NCBI GenBank assembly: GCA_030057555.1
Contig: JASGUU010000038.1
Coordinates: 1-43,504, forward strand
DNA: 43,504 nucleotides
Reading direction: 5' to 3'
Origin: Bacillota bacterium
GTDB lineage: Bacteria > Bacillota > Clostridia > Saccharofermentanales > Fastidiosipilaceae
Notes under the pieces: generated by a model
Seen by the model: the letters and a program-made list of their open reading frames with translations, nothing else
Database searches by the model: none
Told to the model about the DNA's origin: nothing
Shown: in pieces, positions 16,601-25,351 of the stretch
How positions within the stretch are numbered: position 1 is the stretch's first letter
Layout of the letters: each line of letters begins with the position of its first letter
Position numbers and translations under genes: made by a program

Positions 16601-17249
16601 CGAGGTAGCGCTTGGCGGCCGCGGCCTGCTCGGCGATGGGTTCGAGCTGCCGCTCCAGCTCGAGCATGATGTCGCTGACTCGGGCGAGGTTGGCGCCGGT
16701 GAGCTCGAGCCTGCGTTCGGACTCCTGGCGGCGCTGGCGATACTTCTGGATGCCGGCCGCTTCCTCAAAGACGCGGCGGCGATCGTCCGAGCGGGCCGAG
16801 AGAATCTCGTCGACGCGGCCCTGCCCGATGATGGAATAGGAATCGCGGCCGAGGCCGGTGTCCATGAACAGTTCGTTGATGTCACGCAGGCGGCAGCTGC
16901 GCCGGTTGATGCGGTATTCGCTGTCACCCGAGCGATAGAGGCGGCGGCTGATCTCGACCTCGGCATAGTCGATCGGGAGATCTCCGTCGCTGTTGTCGAG
17001 CACGAGGATGACTTCGGCAAAGCCCATCGCCCGCCGCGATACGGTGCCGGAGAAGATGATGTCCTCCATGCGGCTGCCGCGCAGCTGGCGGACGGACTGC
17101 TCGCCCAGCACCCAGCGGATGGCGTCGGTGATGTTGGACTTGCCGGAGCCGTTCGGGCCGACAATCGCCGTCAGGCCACGGTTGAAACGGATCTCGGTGC
17201 GCTCCGGGAAGGATTTGAAGCCCTGCATGGTCAGCGATACGAGTCTCAT
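13659..17249 (-). CDS. smc: Chromosome segregation protein SMC
   Basis: ATP-driven loop-extruding ATPase that compacts and separates sister chromosomes. The 1196-residue protein has an N-terminal Walker A (GPNGSGKSN) and long heptad-rich coiled coils rich in Glu, Arg and Ala. The central hinge lies at about 510-680 and ends in a glycine patch (GGSMSGGSYQQSG). The C-terminal ABC signature is LLSGGERSLAAIALLFA, followed by Walker B CVLDEIEAALDESN. The length is typical. It sits in the conserved Gram-positive order rnc-smc-ftsY, with 22 bp to rnc and an ATGA overlap with ftsY. The partner genes scpA and scpB are not in the window. Confidence 0.97.
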   Translation of the reverse strand: MRLVSLTMQGFKSFPERTEIRFNRGLTAIVGPNGSGKSNITDAIRWVLGEQSVRQLRGSRMEDIIFSGTVSRRAMGFAEVILVLDNSDGDLPIDYAEVEISRRLYRSGDSEYRINRRSCRLRDINELFMDTGLGRDSYSIIGQGRVDEILSARSDDRRRVFEEAAGIQKYRQRRQESERRLELTGANLARVSDIMLELERQLEPIAEQAAAAKRYLELRERLRDDDVALILRQLEDQDRESSGLAETLETFAADRRNLEAGREALELERLERLRTGAELEENRRDVQESLGSARETERELDRQLTTLAERQRQLGRRRADRLAGEADLDRRRAALEADVNEAAGVLVREQEAARAAAAARASEQEELAGATRQAEAAGKALAVARSEERHLREAIDQELERLVRREGEARVMDRQRALLEARREALAERVAPAEAEIAAAVEKLEASRQAEQEARNLETGAEAQLLSRRAEAQEHDARLEQHERLLAQKAYQLDTLRELERSMSGYAVPVRRLLQHCEQAGLPRSAVLGTLAELIDVGRDYETAIETALGGAAQYIVVDRQETAADLIDWLKRERAGRATFLPLESMTPRRLEAHEERILEEHRRFGYLGLASELISYPEKIAAVISNQLGRIAVVTDSEAGIRLSRALRQRLRIVTLDGDIFHPGGSMSGGSYQQSGARSGLVGRRRAIRDAEAGLAASHRELDRLRQEAVSGAAQLEAAERELGRCRERRELAATELIRLEARRDELELRGRTLAAETAEIAAALESNAADASRAEHEASGAARRQAELRQALVEAQEAITVAEAHEDGLLIARSRIRDSLAERDLAALAARNREAEARSALERARRARRELEEQLEAARREAQDEDGRLAALEKEKEAAERRRGESFARMEKLESRIAELNTLLEENRVAEADYHRERSRFTEQLAELGQQTERLVARRERIAEQRDDLLNRLWTDWDLTRDLAAPYRCEDFDREAAGRRVREIRNRLRDMGPVNLAALDSYAGLKSRYEFLSQERSDIEAASTQLQTVIRELTDSMRRQFEERLDVIRVNFRETFRQLFGGGEADIRLEEGGDSLEAAIEIQVSPPGKRLQNMLLLSGGERSLAAIALLFAIQKLRQAPFCVLDEIEAALDESNVQRFNRYIREYTDQTQYILVTHRRGTMEAADTIYGITMQERGVSRILSMSLEDEEDPA

Positions 17250-17271
17250 GTCGGCTCTCTCTGCCTCCCTC

Positions 17272-18009
17272 TCAAAGCGGGTCGATCAGGCCGAGGTCGA
17301 CGAGCATCCGGGCCGCGGCCGCCTGCTGGGCCTGGCGGATCGTGCTGCCCTCGCCGCGGGCCTGCTCACAGCCGTTCTGGCGGATGGCGACCGTGAACCG
17401 GGGCTGGTGGGCGGGTCCCGTCTCGGAGATGAGATCGAAGCTCAGGGCCGCTCGTCCGGGGTCGGCCTGCTGCCATTCGAGCAGACGGCTTTTGTGGTCA
17501 TAGACCAGACGGCCGGCGACAGCGGCGGCGATGGAGGGCTCGAGCAGTCGCGCCGCCACACGGGCCGCCGTCTCCAGATCGCTGTCACGGGCTATGGCAC
17601 CGAGCAGGGCCTCGAAGGCATCGGCGAGATTCGAAGCCTTCCGCCGTCCCCCCGTACGTTCCTCACCGTGGCCGAGACGCAGCAGGGCACCAAGTCCCAG
17701 CGTTTCGGCCAGCCGGACGAGGGTGGCCTCGCAGACGACGGTGGCGCGCAGCTGGGAAAGCCTGCCCTCCGGCAGCGCCGGCTCATGTTCATAGAGAGCG
17801 TTGGCCACGGCATAGCCGAGCACGGCGTCGCCGAGGAATTCGAGCCGCTGATTGTCGGTTCCGCGCTCGGGCTGTTCGTATATCCAGGAGCGGTGGGTCA
17901 GGGCGGCCTCAAGCAGCGAACGCGAGCGAAAGTGATAGTCCAGCTCCGCTTCGAGTCCGGCGATCCGTGCGGCCGGCAGATCCTCACCGGCTCCGCTCGT
18001 CCGCGTCAC
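17272..18009 (-). CDS. rnc: Ribonuclease III
   Basis: Cleaves double-stranded RNA, including rRNA precursors. The 245-residue protein has the RNase III signature NQRLEFLGDAVL (53-64) with its catalytic Glu and Asp. The second acidic pair lies in the helix around LADAFEALLGAI, and a C-terminal double-stranded RNA binding domain begins at about residue 175. The start is GTG with a weak G-rich upstream stretch. It follows acpP across an apparent terminator (18033-18060), so read-through or an unseen promoter must supply it. Confidence 0.95.
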   Translation of the reverse strand: MTRTSGAGEDLPAARIAGLEAELDYHFRSRSLLEAALTHRSWIYEQPERGTDNQRLEFLGDAVLGYAVANALYEHEPALPEGRLSQLRATVVCEATLVRLAETLGLGALLRLGHGEERTGGRRKASNLADAFEALLGAIARDSDLETAARVAARLLEPSIAAAVAGRLVYDHKSRLLEWQQADPGRAALSFDLISETGPAHQPRFTVAIRQNGCEQARGEGSTIRQAQQAAAARMLVDLGLIDPL

Positions 18010-18032
18010 GGCAGAAGCCCCCGGCCCACGGC

Positions 18033-18060
18033 CAAGAAAGGACCACGTTGCCGTGGTCCT
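18033..18060 (-). terminator. Attenuating terminator between acpP and rnc
   Basis: AGGACCACG / CGTGGTCCT forms a perfect 9-bp stem with a GCAA tetraloop on the minus strand, followed by TTTCTT. Partial termination would give the acyl carrier protein more transcript than rnc-smc-ftsY. Confidence 0.75.
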
Positions 18061-18090
18061 CTGTCGCCCGGGAACGGGTTGAACAAGAGA

Positions 18091-18330
18091 TCAGGTGTTG
18101 TTCTTGACAAAGTCAACCGCGTCGCCGACCGTACGGATACGCTCGGCGTCCTCATCGGGAATCGAGATCCCGAACTCCTGCTCCATGGCCATGATGAGCT
18201 CTACGATATCGAGAGAATCGGCATTGAGCTCGTCAGTGAAATCGGAGTCGAGGGTGACCTCATCTGCTTCAACGCCAAGCTGCTCAACCAGAATGTCGCG
18301 AATCTTGGCAAAAACCTGTTCATCCTTCAT
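18091..18330 (-). CDS. acpP: Acyl carrier protein AcpP
   Basis: Carries fatty acyl intermediates on a phosphopantetheine arm. The 79-residue acidic protein has the attachment serine (S39) in [12 protein letters not shown] and the helix-rich ACP fold. The Shine-Dalgarno AGGAGG lies about 12 nt before the ATG. It precedes rnc-smc-ftsY, a common Gram-positive linkage, with a terminator hairpin right after it and its own candidate promoter upstream. Confidence 0.96.
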   Translation of the reverse strand: MKDEQVFAKIRDILVEQLGVEADEVTLDSDFTDELNADSLDIVELIMAMEQEFGISIPDEDAERIRTVGDAVDFVKNNT

Positions 18331-18447
18331 AGAGTGGAATACCTCCTGGTGATTTTTGTCTCCGGGCAGCCCCGCCCGGCCGGCTGGTGGTAGGATCGGC
18401 GGCTTCTGCGGCCGTCATCGGGGCATCCGATCCAAAAGTTGCATTCT

Positions 18448-18477
18448 CTTGTAACGGATGGATATGTATCTTGTCAA
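18448..18477 (-). promoter_or_regulatory. Candidate acpP promoter
   Basis: Minus strand: perfect -35 TTGACA (18477-18472), 18-nt spacer, -10 TACAAG (18453-18448). It begins 3 bp after the pgsA stop codon and leaves a leader of about 110 nt before acpP. Confidence 0.5.
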
Positions 18478-18479
18478 GT

Positions 18480-19096
18480 TCAGGACGTCCCGTCGCCCAG
18501 AACTGAACGGTTTTTCACGAAGTAGTCGAGGCCGGACCAGATGGTCATGACCACGGAGACGAGCAGGGCGAGATTGCCGAGCCAGGTCAGGATCGGGATC
18601 AGTGTCGCGGGCACTCCGGTTCCGGCCCCGGGCAGTCCCGCGAGGCCGCACTCGAGCAGGATCAGGTGCAGGGCGATCAGCTGCGTCACGGTCTTCACCT
18701 TCCCCAGCCAGCCGGCGGCGATGACGATGCCGCGCTCGGCGGCCAGCATGCGGATGCCGGAGACGCCGAATTCACGCAGCAGAACGACAATCGGGACGAT
18801 GCTCGAGATGCGGCCGCGCTCGACCAGAACGATGAAGACCGTGAGCACCAGCATCTTGTCCGCGATAGGGTCGAGAAAGGCGCCGAGTTTCGTGACCAGG
18901 CCGCGGGAGCGGGCAATATGGCCGTCGAGCCAGTCGGTCAGAGAGGCCAGGGCAAAGAGCAGCAGGGCGACGAGGGGTCCCGGCCCCGTGACAAAGGCGT
19001 TCCAGCCGGCGAAGACGTCGCCCGGGAGCGGCAGCATGAAGAGCAGGATCAGGGGCAGGATGAGGATGCGCAGCAGCGTGAGCCGGTTCGGCAGGT

Positions 19097-19100
<4 letters not shown>
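18480..19100 (-). CDS. pgsA: CDP-diacylglycerol-glycerol-3-phosphate 3-phosphatidyltransferase PgsA
   Basis: Membrane enzyme making phosphatidylglycerol phosphate from CDP-diacylglycerol and glycerol 3-phosphate. The 206-residue protein has the CDP-alcohol phosphotransferase motif D-G-x2-A-R-x8-G-x3-D-x3-D (59-81, in LDGHIARSRG and FLDPIADK) and several hydrophobic helices, including one at the N-terminus. Its ATG overlaps the rimO stop (ATGA). The cluster recA-recX-rimO-pgsA echoes the pgsA-cinA-recA neighbourhood of Bacillus. Confidence 0.94.
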
Positions 19101-20470
<1,370 letters not shown>

Positions 20471-20479
20471 GGTGTCATT

Positions 20480-21034
20480 CTAGCCCAGCCAGCGGGAGGC
20501 ATCGATCTGCCAGCGGCGCAGGACCACGAATATGTCGGAGCCCGAGAAACCTCGTCGCTCGGCCTGCCGCAGAATGCGCAGCAGCGTCGCCCGCTCCCGC
20601 AGCCATGATTCGTCCGCTGTCTCCTGTGACCCGTCTCCGTCGCGCAGTGCCAGCAGAGCCGCTCGGTGGTTCGAACGCAGCCAGTCGGCGGCGCGGATCA
20701 GGTCAGAGGACTGCATCGCGAGACAGGCGTCTATCGCCTCCACCCTGACCCCCAGACGCTCGAGACGCTGCCTGAGGGCTTCACGGGATTCCGAGCGCCT
20801 CCCCTGCCGCGCCCGGGCCACGGAGACAGCATAGGCGAGGTCATCAACATAGCCGTCCCGCTCGAGGCCGGCCATGGCTTCGCGGGCAGCCTCTTCCGTC
20901 ATGCCGCGTTCGACCAGCCAGGCGATCAGACGTCCGCTCGATGTGCGGAGACGCGACTGTCGTTCGATGACGAGGGCCCGTGCCCGGGCCTCATCGATGG
21001 CAGCGCCGGGCTCGGCGGCGGGGCCGGAGGACAT
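20480..21034 (-). CDS. recX: Regulatory protein RecX
   Basis: Modulates RecA filament activity. The 184-residue protein is built of helical triplets: an N-terminal segment with LIAWLVERGM, a central RecX core (LERDGYVDDLAYAVSVARAR) and a C-terminal part with RQAERRGFSGSDIFVVLRRW. Sequence similarity is modest, as is usual for RecX. The location immediately after recA, with an ATGA overlap, makes the call firm. It should be SOS-induced with recA. Confidence 0.88.
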   Translation of the reverse strand: MSSGPAAEPGAAIDEARARALVIERQSRLRTSSGRLIAWLVERGMTEEAAREAMAGLERDGYVDDLAYAVSVARARQGRRSESREALRQRLERLGVRVEAIDACLAMQSSDLIRAADWLRSNHRAALLALRDGDGSQETADESWLRERATLLRILRQAERRGFSGSDIFVVLRRWQIDASRWLG

Positions 21035-22182
21035 CAGAGATCGTCGAGGTTCAGCAGATCGTCATCGACATCGGGTACGTCATCATCCCCGGACGTGAAA
21101 CCGTCGTCAGCGTCGCCGGCGGGCTCGGAGCGGTGCACCTCAAAGTGCGCGGCATGCTTTTCGCGAACCTGGGCAGCGATTTCCTCGCAGATGTCCGGAT
21201 GGTCGATGAGATACTGGCGGGCCTTCTCCCTGCCCTGCGCGATGCGCTCCTCCTTATAGGAGAACCAGGAGCCGCTCTTTATGATGACATCGTGCTCGAC
21301 GGCCAGATCGAGGACGCTGCCCTCGCGCGAAATGCCCTCGCCGTAGATGAGGTCGAACTCGGCGACACGGAAGGGCGGCGCGACCTTGTTCTTCACGACG
21401 CGGACGCGGGTGCGGCTGCCGATGACGTCCTGGCCGTCGCGGATGCTCTCCGTGCGGCGCACGTCGAGGCGGACGGAGGCGTAGAACTTCAGCGCCCGGC
21501 CGCCGGTGGTGGTTTCCGGATTGCCGAACATGACCCCGATCTTCTCGCGCAGCTGGTTGATAAAGATGAGGACGGTCTGGCTGCGGTTGATGACCGGTGT
21601 CAGCTTCCGCATCGCCTGCGACATCAGACGGGCATGGAGGCCGACCGCACTGTCGCCCATCTCGCCGTCGATTTCAGCCTTTGGCACGAGGGCCGCGACG
21701 GAGTCGACGACGATGACATCGATGGCTCCGCTGCGCACCAGCGCTTCGGTGATCTCGAGGGCCTGTTCGCCGTTGTCCGGCTGTGAAACGACGAGATTGT
21801 CGATATCGACGCCGAGGCGTTCGGCATAGCTCGGGTCAAGAGCGTGCTCGGCATCGATGAAGGCGGCGAGTCCGCCCTGCCGCTGGGCCTCGGCGATGAT
21901 GTGGAGAGCCACTGTTGTCTTGCCCGAAGCTTCGGGGCCGAAGATCTCGACGATGCGGCCGCGGGGAACGCCGCCGATGCCGAGGGCGATGTCGAGGGCG
22001 AGGGCGCCGGTCGGGATCGCCTGTACATCCACCTGGTCGCTCTCGCCGAGCTTCATCACCGCGCCCTTGCCATAGGATTTCTCAATCTGGGCAAAGGCCG
22101 TCTCGAGCGCCCGTTCGCGGTCGCCCGCCTCCTGCCTGACGACGTCCTGTGACGATTTGGATCGTTTCGATGCCCTGGCCAT
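21034..22182 (-). CDS. recA: Recombinase RecA
   Basis: Forms filaments on single-stranded DNA, catalyses strand exchange and triggers LexA cleavage. The 382-residue protein has Walker A GPEASGKT (82-89), the MAW-type segment [13 protein letters not shown], loop L1 ([19 protein letters not shown]) and loop L2 ([18 protein letters not shown]). The C-terminal tail is acidic ([17 protein letters not shown]). A good Shine-Dalgarno (GGAGG) precedes the ATG. The promoter has a LexA box at the predicted transcription start. Confidence 0.98.
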   Translation of the reverse strand: MARASKRSKSSQDVVRQEAGDRERALETAFAQIEKSYGKGAVMKLGESDQVDVQAIPTGALALDIALGIGGVPRGRIVEIFGPEASGKTTVALHIIAEAQRQGGLAAFIDAEHALDPSYAERLGVDIDNLVVSQPDNGEQALEITEALVRSGAIDVIVVDSVAALVPKAEIDGEMGDSAVGLHARLMSQAMRKLTPVINRSQTVLIFINQLREKIGVMFGNPETTTGGRALKFYASVRLDVRRTESIRDGQDVIGSRTRVRVVKNKVAPPFRVAEFDLIYGEGISREGSVLDLAVEHDVIIKSGSWFSYKEERIAQGREKARQYLIDHPDICEEIAAQVREKHAAHFEVHRSEPAGDADDGFTSGDDDVPDVDDDLLNLDDL

Positions 22183-22235
22183 GTATACCTCCGAAGAACT
22201 GCTTCATATTGATCTGCTTCTGTATTTTACGATGT

Positions 22236-22249
22236 CAAACATTCGTTCT
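22236..22249 (-). promoter_or_regulatory. LexA (SOS) box of recA
   Basis: Minus strand AGAACGAATGTTTG fits GAAC-RNRY-GTTY. It lies just downstream of the -10 and covers the expected transcription start, so LexA would block initiation. Confidence 0.75.
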
Positions 22250-22252
22250 TTA

Positions 22253-22281
22253 ATGATACGGGAAGCCTGTTCGGGCGTCAA
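22253..22281 (-). promoter_or_regulatory. recA promoter
   Basis: Minus strand: -35 TTGACG (22281-22276), 17-nt spacer, -10 TATCAT (22258-22253). The -35 lies within the right arm of the hairpin that spans the murJ stop codon. Confidence 0.65.
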
Positions 22282-22307
22282 GCAGCCTAAAGTCGCCGCT
22301 TGACGCC
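22274..22307 (-). repeat. Hairpin spanning the murJ stop codon and the recA -35
   Basis: GGCGTCAAGC and GCTTGACGCC form a perfect 10-bp stem with the murJ TAG in the loop. No U-run follows. The arms share the core GTCAAGC/GCTTGAC with the hairpin at 40425-40452, which also spans a stop codon and supplies a -35. Confidence 0.6.
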
Positions 22308-24023
22308 GGAATCCGCCCCGCGACGGACGAAGCCGAAGAGGGAGAGGAGGCGTTTCACGAGAGCGAGGGCTTCCTGAACACCGAGGGCAATACTCGACAG
22401 GAACCAGACCAGGAAGCCGAGGGCGACGCGCAGGGCGAGCCAGAGCAGCTGGACCAGCTTCCCTGCCGGGAAGAAGGCCGAGCGCATGGCCAGCCACTCG
22501 ACGACCAGCAGGGCGAGCAAAGTAAAGACGGCTGCCGGCACAGCGGCTGTGACGAAGGGGCGCATATCGCGGGCGCGGCCGCGTGGATGCGTGCGGCGGT
22601 ACAGGAGCTGCAGGACCACGGCGTTGATCAGGGAGGCCGATGCATAACCTAGTGAGAGGCCGCCGGTACCGAGCGGGGTAAAACGGGCGCCGAGATAGCC
22701 GAGTGTGGTCGTCAGGAACATGGAGAGCAGACTGCCGAGGAGCGGGATGCGGGTGTTGCGAATGGAGAAGAAAGCCTGGTTCGTGATGTAGACAAAGGTA
22801 TGAGTGACGATGGTCACGCTGTAGAAGAGCAGCAGGCCCGCCGTCATCTCGACGGCGGACTCGCCGTAGCTCGAGACGCGCCACTGGAACACGGCGCGGA
22901 CTATGTCCTGACGCAGGGCGAGGTAGATGACGCCAGAGGGGATGGTGAGAAAGAGGGCGCGGCGCAGCGAAGCTCCCAGGAGCTCACCCGCCTCACGATA
23001 GCGACCGGAGGCGTTGAGGGCCGAGAGAGAGGGCAGCATGACCTGGCCAACGGCGACGGCGAAGACGCCCCAGGGCAGCATCCAGAGCGTGGTGGCGTTG
23101 CGCAGGCTCGTTGTGGAACCGGCCGGCAGACCGACCGACTGGATGATGGCGTTGAGCAGGATGTTGTTGAAGGGCGGAATGGCGGAGGCGGCCAGCGTCG
23201 GCAGGGCGATGATCAGGAGACGGCGGAAGCCCGGATCCCGGTGATCGAGAGAGGGTCGGAAGTTCTGCAGCTCGCGACGGGCCAGCCCGGCCTGCAGGAG
23301 GAAGAAAACCAGAGCCGAGGCTGTGACCCCGGCGGCCACGCGGACCACGGCGTCGGCCGAAGGATGGCCGAAGACCAGCAGGCTGACGATGACACAGAGG
23401 TTGTAGACCACCGGTCCAAAGGCCGTGCGGTCGAAGCGGTTATAGGCATTCAGGACGCCGATCGAGAGGGCGGCCAGCATCATCAGATAGGTCTGGGGGA
23501 AAAGGACGCGGGTAACCTGGGTGGCGAGCGGCAGCGTTGTGGCGCTGGTCAGGGGAGCCAGCAGCAGCGGGGCCGCGATTTCGCCGACCAGAACCACCGC
23601 GAGCATGGTGACACAGGCATAGCTGATAAGGATGCTGACCGAGTGCCAGCCGCGTCTTCCCTCCCCGCGCTCCAGCGAGCCTGAGAGGGTCGGGATGATG
23701 GCGGCCTGGATCGAGCCGCCGATGAGCAGTTCGTAGACAAAGTCAGGGATCAGAAATCCCTGTATATAGGCGTCGGTCAGGTCGCCGTGGCGAAAGAGGG
23801 AGACCGCCAGGATGTCGCGGATCTGGCCGGTGAACTTCGAGAGCACCAGAGCGATCATCACGAGAACGGTATAGCCCGTCATGCGCCGGGCGCCGAGATG
23901 CTGCCGGCCGCCACGACCCGGCGCGGCACTGCCGGCAGCCCGCGGTGGCCGGATCTCGCTCGTGGGCTGGCGGCGGGCTGAGCGTGCGATCTTGAAAAGC
24001 GTCTCGCGATTGAGGCGGCTCAT
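22287..24023 (-). CDS. murJ: Lipid II flippase MurJ (MviN family)
   Basis: Integral membrane protein thought to flip the peptidoglycan precursor lipid II across the membrane. The 578-residue protein has about 14 hydrophobic helices of the MATE/MOP fold. The first (TGYTVLVMIALVLSKFTGQIRD) is followed by a family-typical DAYIQGFLIPDFVYELLIGGSIQAA region, then FPQTYLMMLAALSIGVLNAYNRF. An Arg-rich cytoplasmic N-terminal tail of about 48 residues is unusually long. The ATG overlaps the cinA stop (ATGA). It is the last gene of rnhA-nudix-ftsK-cinA-murJ. Confidence 0.93.
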   Translation of the reverse strand: MSRLNRETLFKIARSARRQPTSEIRPPRAAGSAAPGRGGRQHLGARRMTGYTVLVMIALVLSKFTGQIRDILAVSLFRHGDLTDAYIQGFLIPDFVYELLIGGSIQAAIIPTLSGSLERGEGRRGWHSVSILISYACVTMLAVVLVGEIAAPLLLAPLTSATTLPLATQVTRVLFPQTYLMMLAALSIGVLNAYNRFDRTAFGPVVYNLCVIVSLLVFGHPSADAVVRVAAGVTASALVFFLLQAGLARRELQNFRPSLDHRDPGFRRLLIIALPTLAASAIPPFNNILLNAIIQSVGLPAGSTTSLRNATTLWMLPWGVFAVAVGQVMLPSLSALNASGRYREAGELLGASLRRALFLTIPSGVIYLALRQDIVRAVFQWRVSSYGESAVEMTAGLLLFYSVTIVTHTFVYITNQAFFSIRNTRIPLLGSLLSMFLTTTLGYLGARFTPLGTGGLSLGYASASLINAVVLQLLYRRTHPRGRARDMRPFVTAAVPAAVFTLLALLVVEWLAMRSAFFPAGKLVQLLWLALRVALGFLVWFLSSIALGVQEALALVKRLLSLFGFVRRGADSGVKRRL

Positions 24024-25351
24024 ATGCTCTTCTCCCCGCTTTCTCCGGATTCCGGACCGCGCAGTCGCGCCAGCAGGGCATGGCGCAGCAGGTCGAGGCA
24101 CCGGACCACCGTAGACCCGCGGATTTTCGTGCGGTCGCCGCTCTGATCCAGCAGGCGCGCCTCTGATCCCTCAGGCGACGCGAGGGCGATCCAGACGGTG
24201 CCGACCGGCTTTCCAGGCGCTGCGCCGCCGGGGCCGGCGATGCCGCTGACCGCGAGACAGTAGTCGCTGCCGGTCCGTTCCCTGCCGCCGGCGGCCATGG
24301 CCAGAACCACCGCCTCGCTCACCGCTCCCTCTCGCTCGATCAGCTCCGGATCGACCCCGAGCAGCGAGCTTTTGAGGCGGTTGTCGTAGGCGACGATGCC
24401 GCCGCGGAAGCAGGCGGAGGCGCCCGGCAGATCGACAAAGGCGGAGGCGAGAAGACCGCCGGTACAGGACTCGGCCGTCGCCACGGTCAGGCCGTGCGCG
24501 GTCAGCAGGTCGGACACCACAGCCGCCAGTGAGCGGTCGCCGACCTCGTAGACCAGATCGCCGAAGCGGCGGCGGATCTCGGCCACCATGCGGTCGAGGG
24601 GGCCGGTATCGTTGTCGTTCCGGTCAGCAAAGTACTGCGTAGCGCGAAAGGCGACCTCGCCCGTAGAACAGTAGGAGGCCAGAGTCGGATTGGTCTGGCC
24701 GTGGATCAGGTCGGCCAGCTGCTGTTCGGCATCGCTCTCGCCGATGCCGGTGAGGCGCAGATAGACCGAGACCAGGCGCTGCCGGGAGCGCGCTTCGAGC
24801 AGCGGCCTCGCATAGCGGTCAAACATGGGACGGTTTTCGTTCGGAGGCCCGGGCAGCAGCATAATGTAGCGCACCCGGCCGTCGCGGGTCGTGGCCATCA
24901 CGGCACCGGGCGCGGTTCCGTTGTCGTTCGGCAGAACCACACCGGGATCGGGCAGCAGGGCCTGCTTGCGGTTGTTCTCCGAAACCCGGCGCCCGCGGCG
25001 CCGGAAGTAACCCTGAATGCGCTCCCATTCCGGGAGATGCAGGCGCAGCGGCACGCCGCTGACTTCGCTCGCCACCGCCATCGAGATATCGTCCTCGGTC
25101 GGGCCGAGGCCGCCCGTAACGATGACCAGATCCGCGCGTGCGACCGCCGTCTCCAGCGCCTGGCGGGCACGCACGGCATTGTCGCCGACCACGGTCTGGT
25201 AATAGGAAACGATGCCGAGCTCGGCGAGCCGCCCGGCGAGCCAGGAGGCATTTGTATTCGTGATCTGCCCCATCAGCAGCTCGGTTCCAATGGCCAGAAT
25301 CTCCGCGCTCTCAATGGCTGCCGCAGGCAGACCATCCGAATGCAGGCTCAC
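24020..25351 (-). CDS. cinA: CinA family protein (N-terminal MoaB-like domain plus nicotinamide-nucleotide amidase domain)
   Basis: Two-domain protein of 443 residues. The N-terminal COG1058 domain, related to molybdopterin-binding folds, shows [34 protein letters not shown] and LLPGPPNE. The C-terminal PncC-type domain, a nicotinamide mononucleotide deamidase in studied members, has [14 protein letters not shown] with its catalytic Ser and GIAGPGG. It starts with GTG inside a GTGA overlap with ftsK. In competent bacteria cinA is often linked to recA, and here recA lies two genes downstream. Its role would be pyridine nucleotide recycling or DNA uptake, by family only. Confidence 0.92.
   Translation of the reverse strand: MSLHSDGLPAAAIESAEILAIGTELLMGQITNTNASWLAGRLAELGIVSYYQTVVGDNAVRARQALETAVARADLVIVTGGLGPTEDDISMAVASEVSGVPLRLHLPEWERIQGYFRRRGRRVSENNRKQALLPDPGVVLPNDNGTAPGAVMATTRDGRVRYIMLLPGPPNENRPMFDRYARPLLEARSRQRLVSVYLRLTGIGESDAEQQLADLIHGQTNPTLASYCSTGEVAFRATQYFADRNDNDTGPLDRMVAEIRRRFGDLVYEVGDRSLAAVVSDLLTAHGLTVATAESCTGGLLASAFVDLPGASACFRGGIVAYDNRLKSSLLGVDPELIEREGAVSEAVVLAMAAGGRERTGSDYCLAVSGIAGPGGAAPGKPVGTVWIALASPEGSEARLLDQSGDRTKIRGSTVVRCLDLLRHALLARLRGPESGESGEKSI

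Noticed and set aside
22204-22884. Extra minus-strand gene overlapping the 3' end of murJ
   Set aside because: Arg/Pro/His-rich translation in a shifted frame of murJ, without homology.
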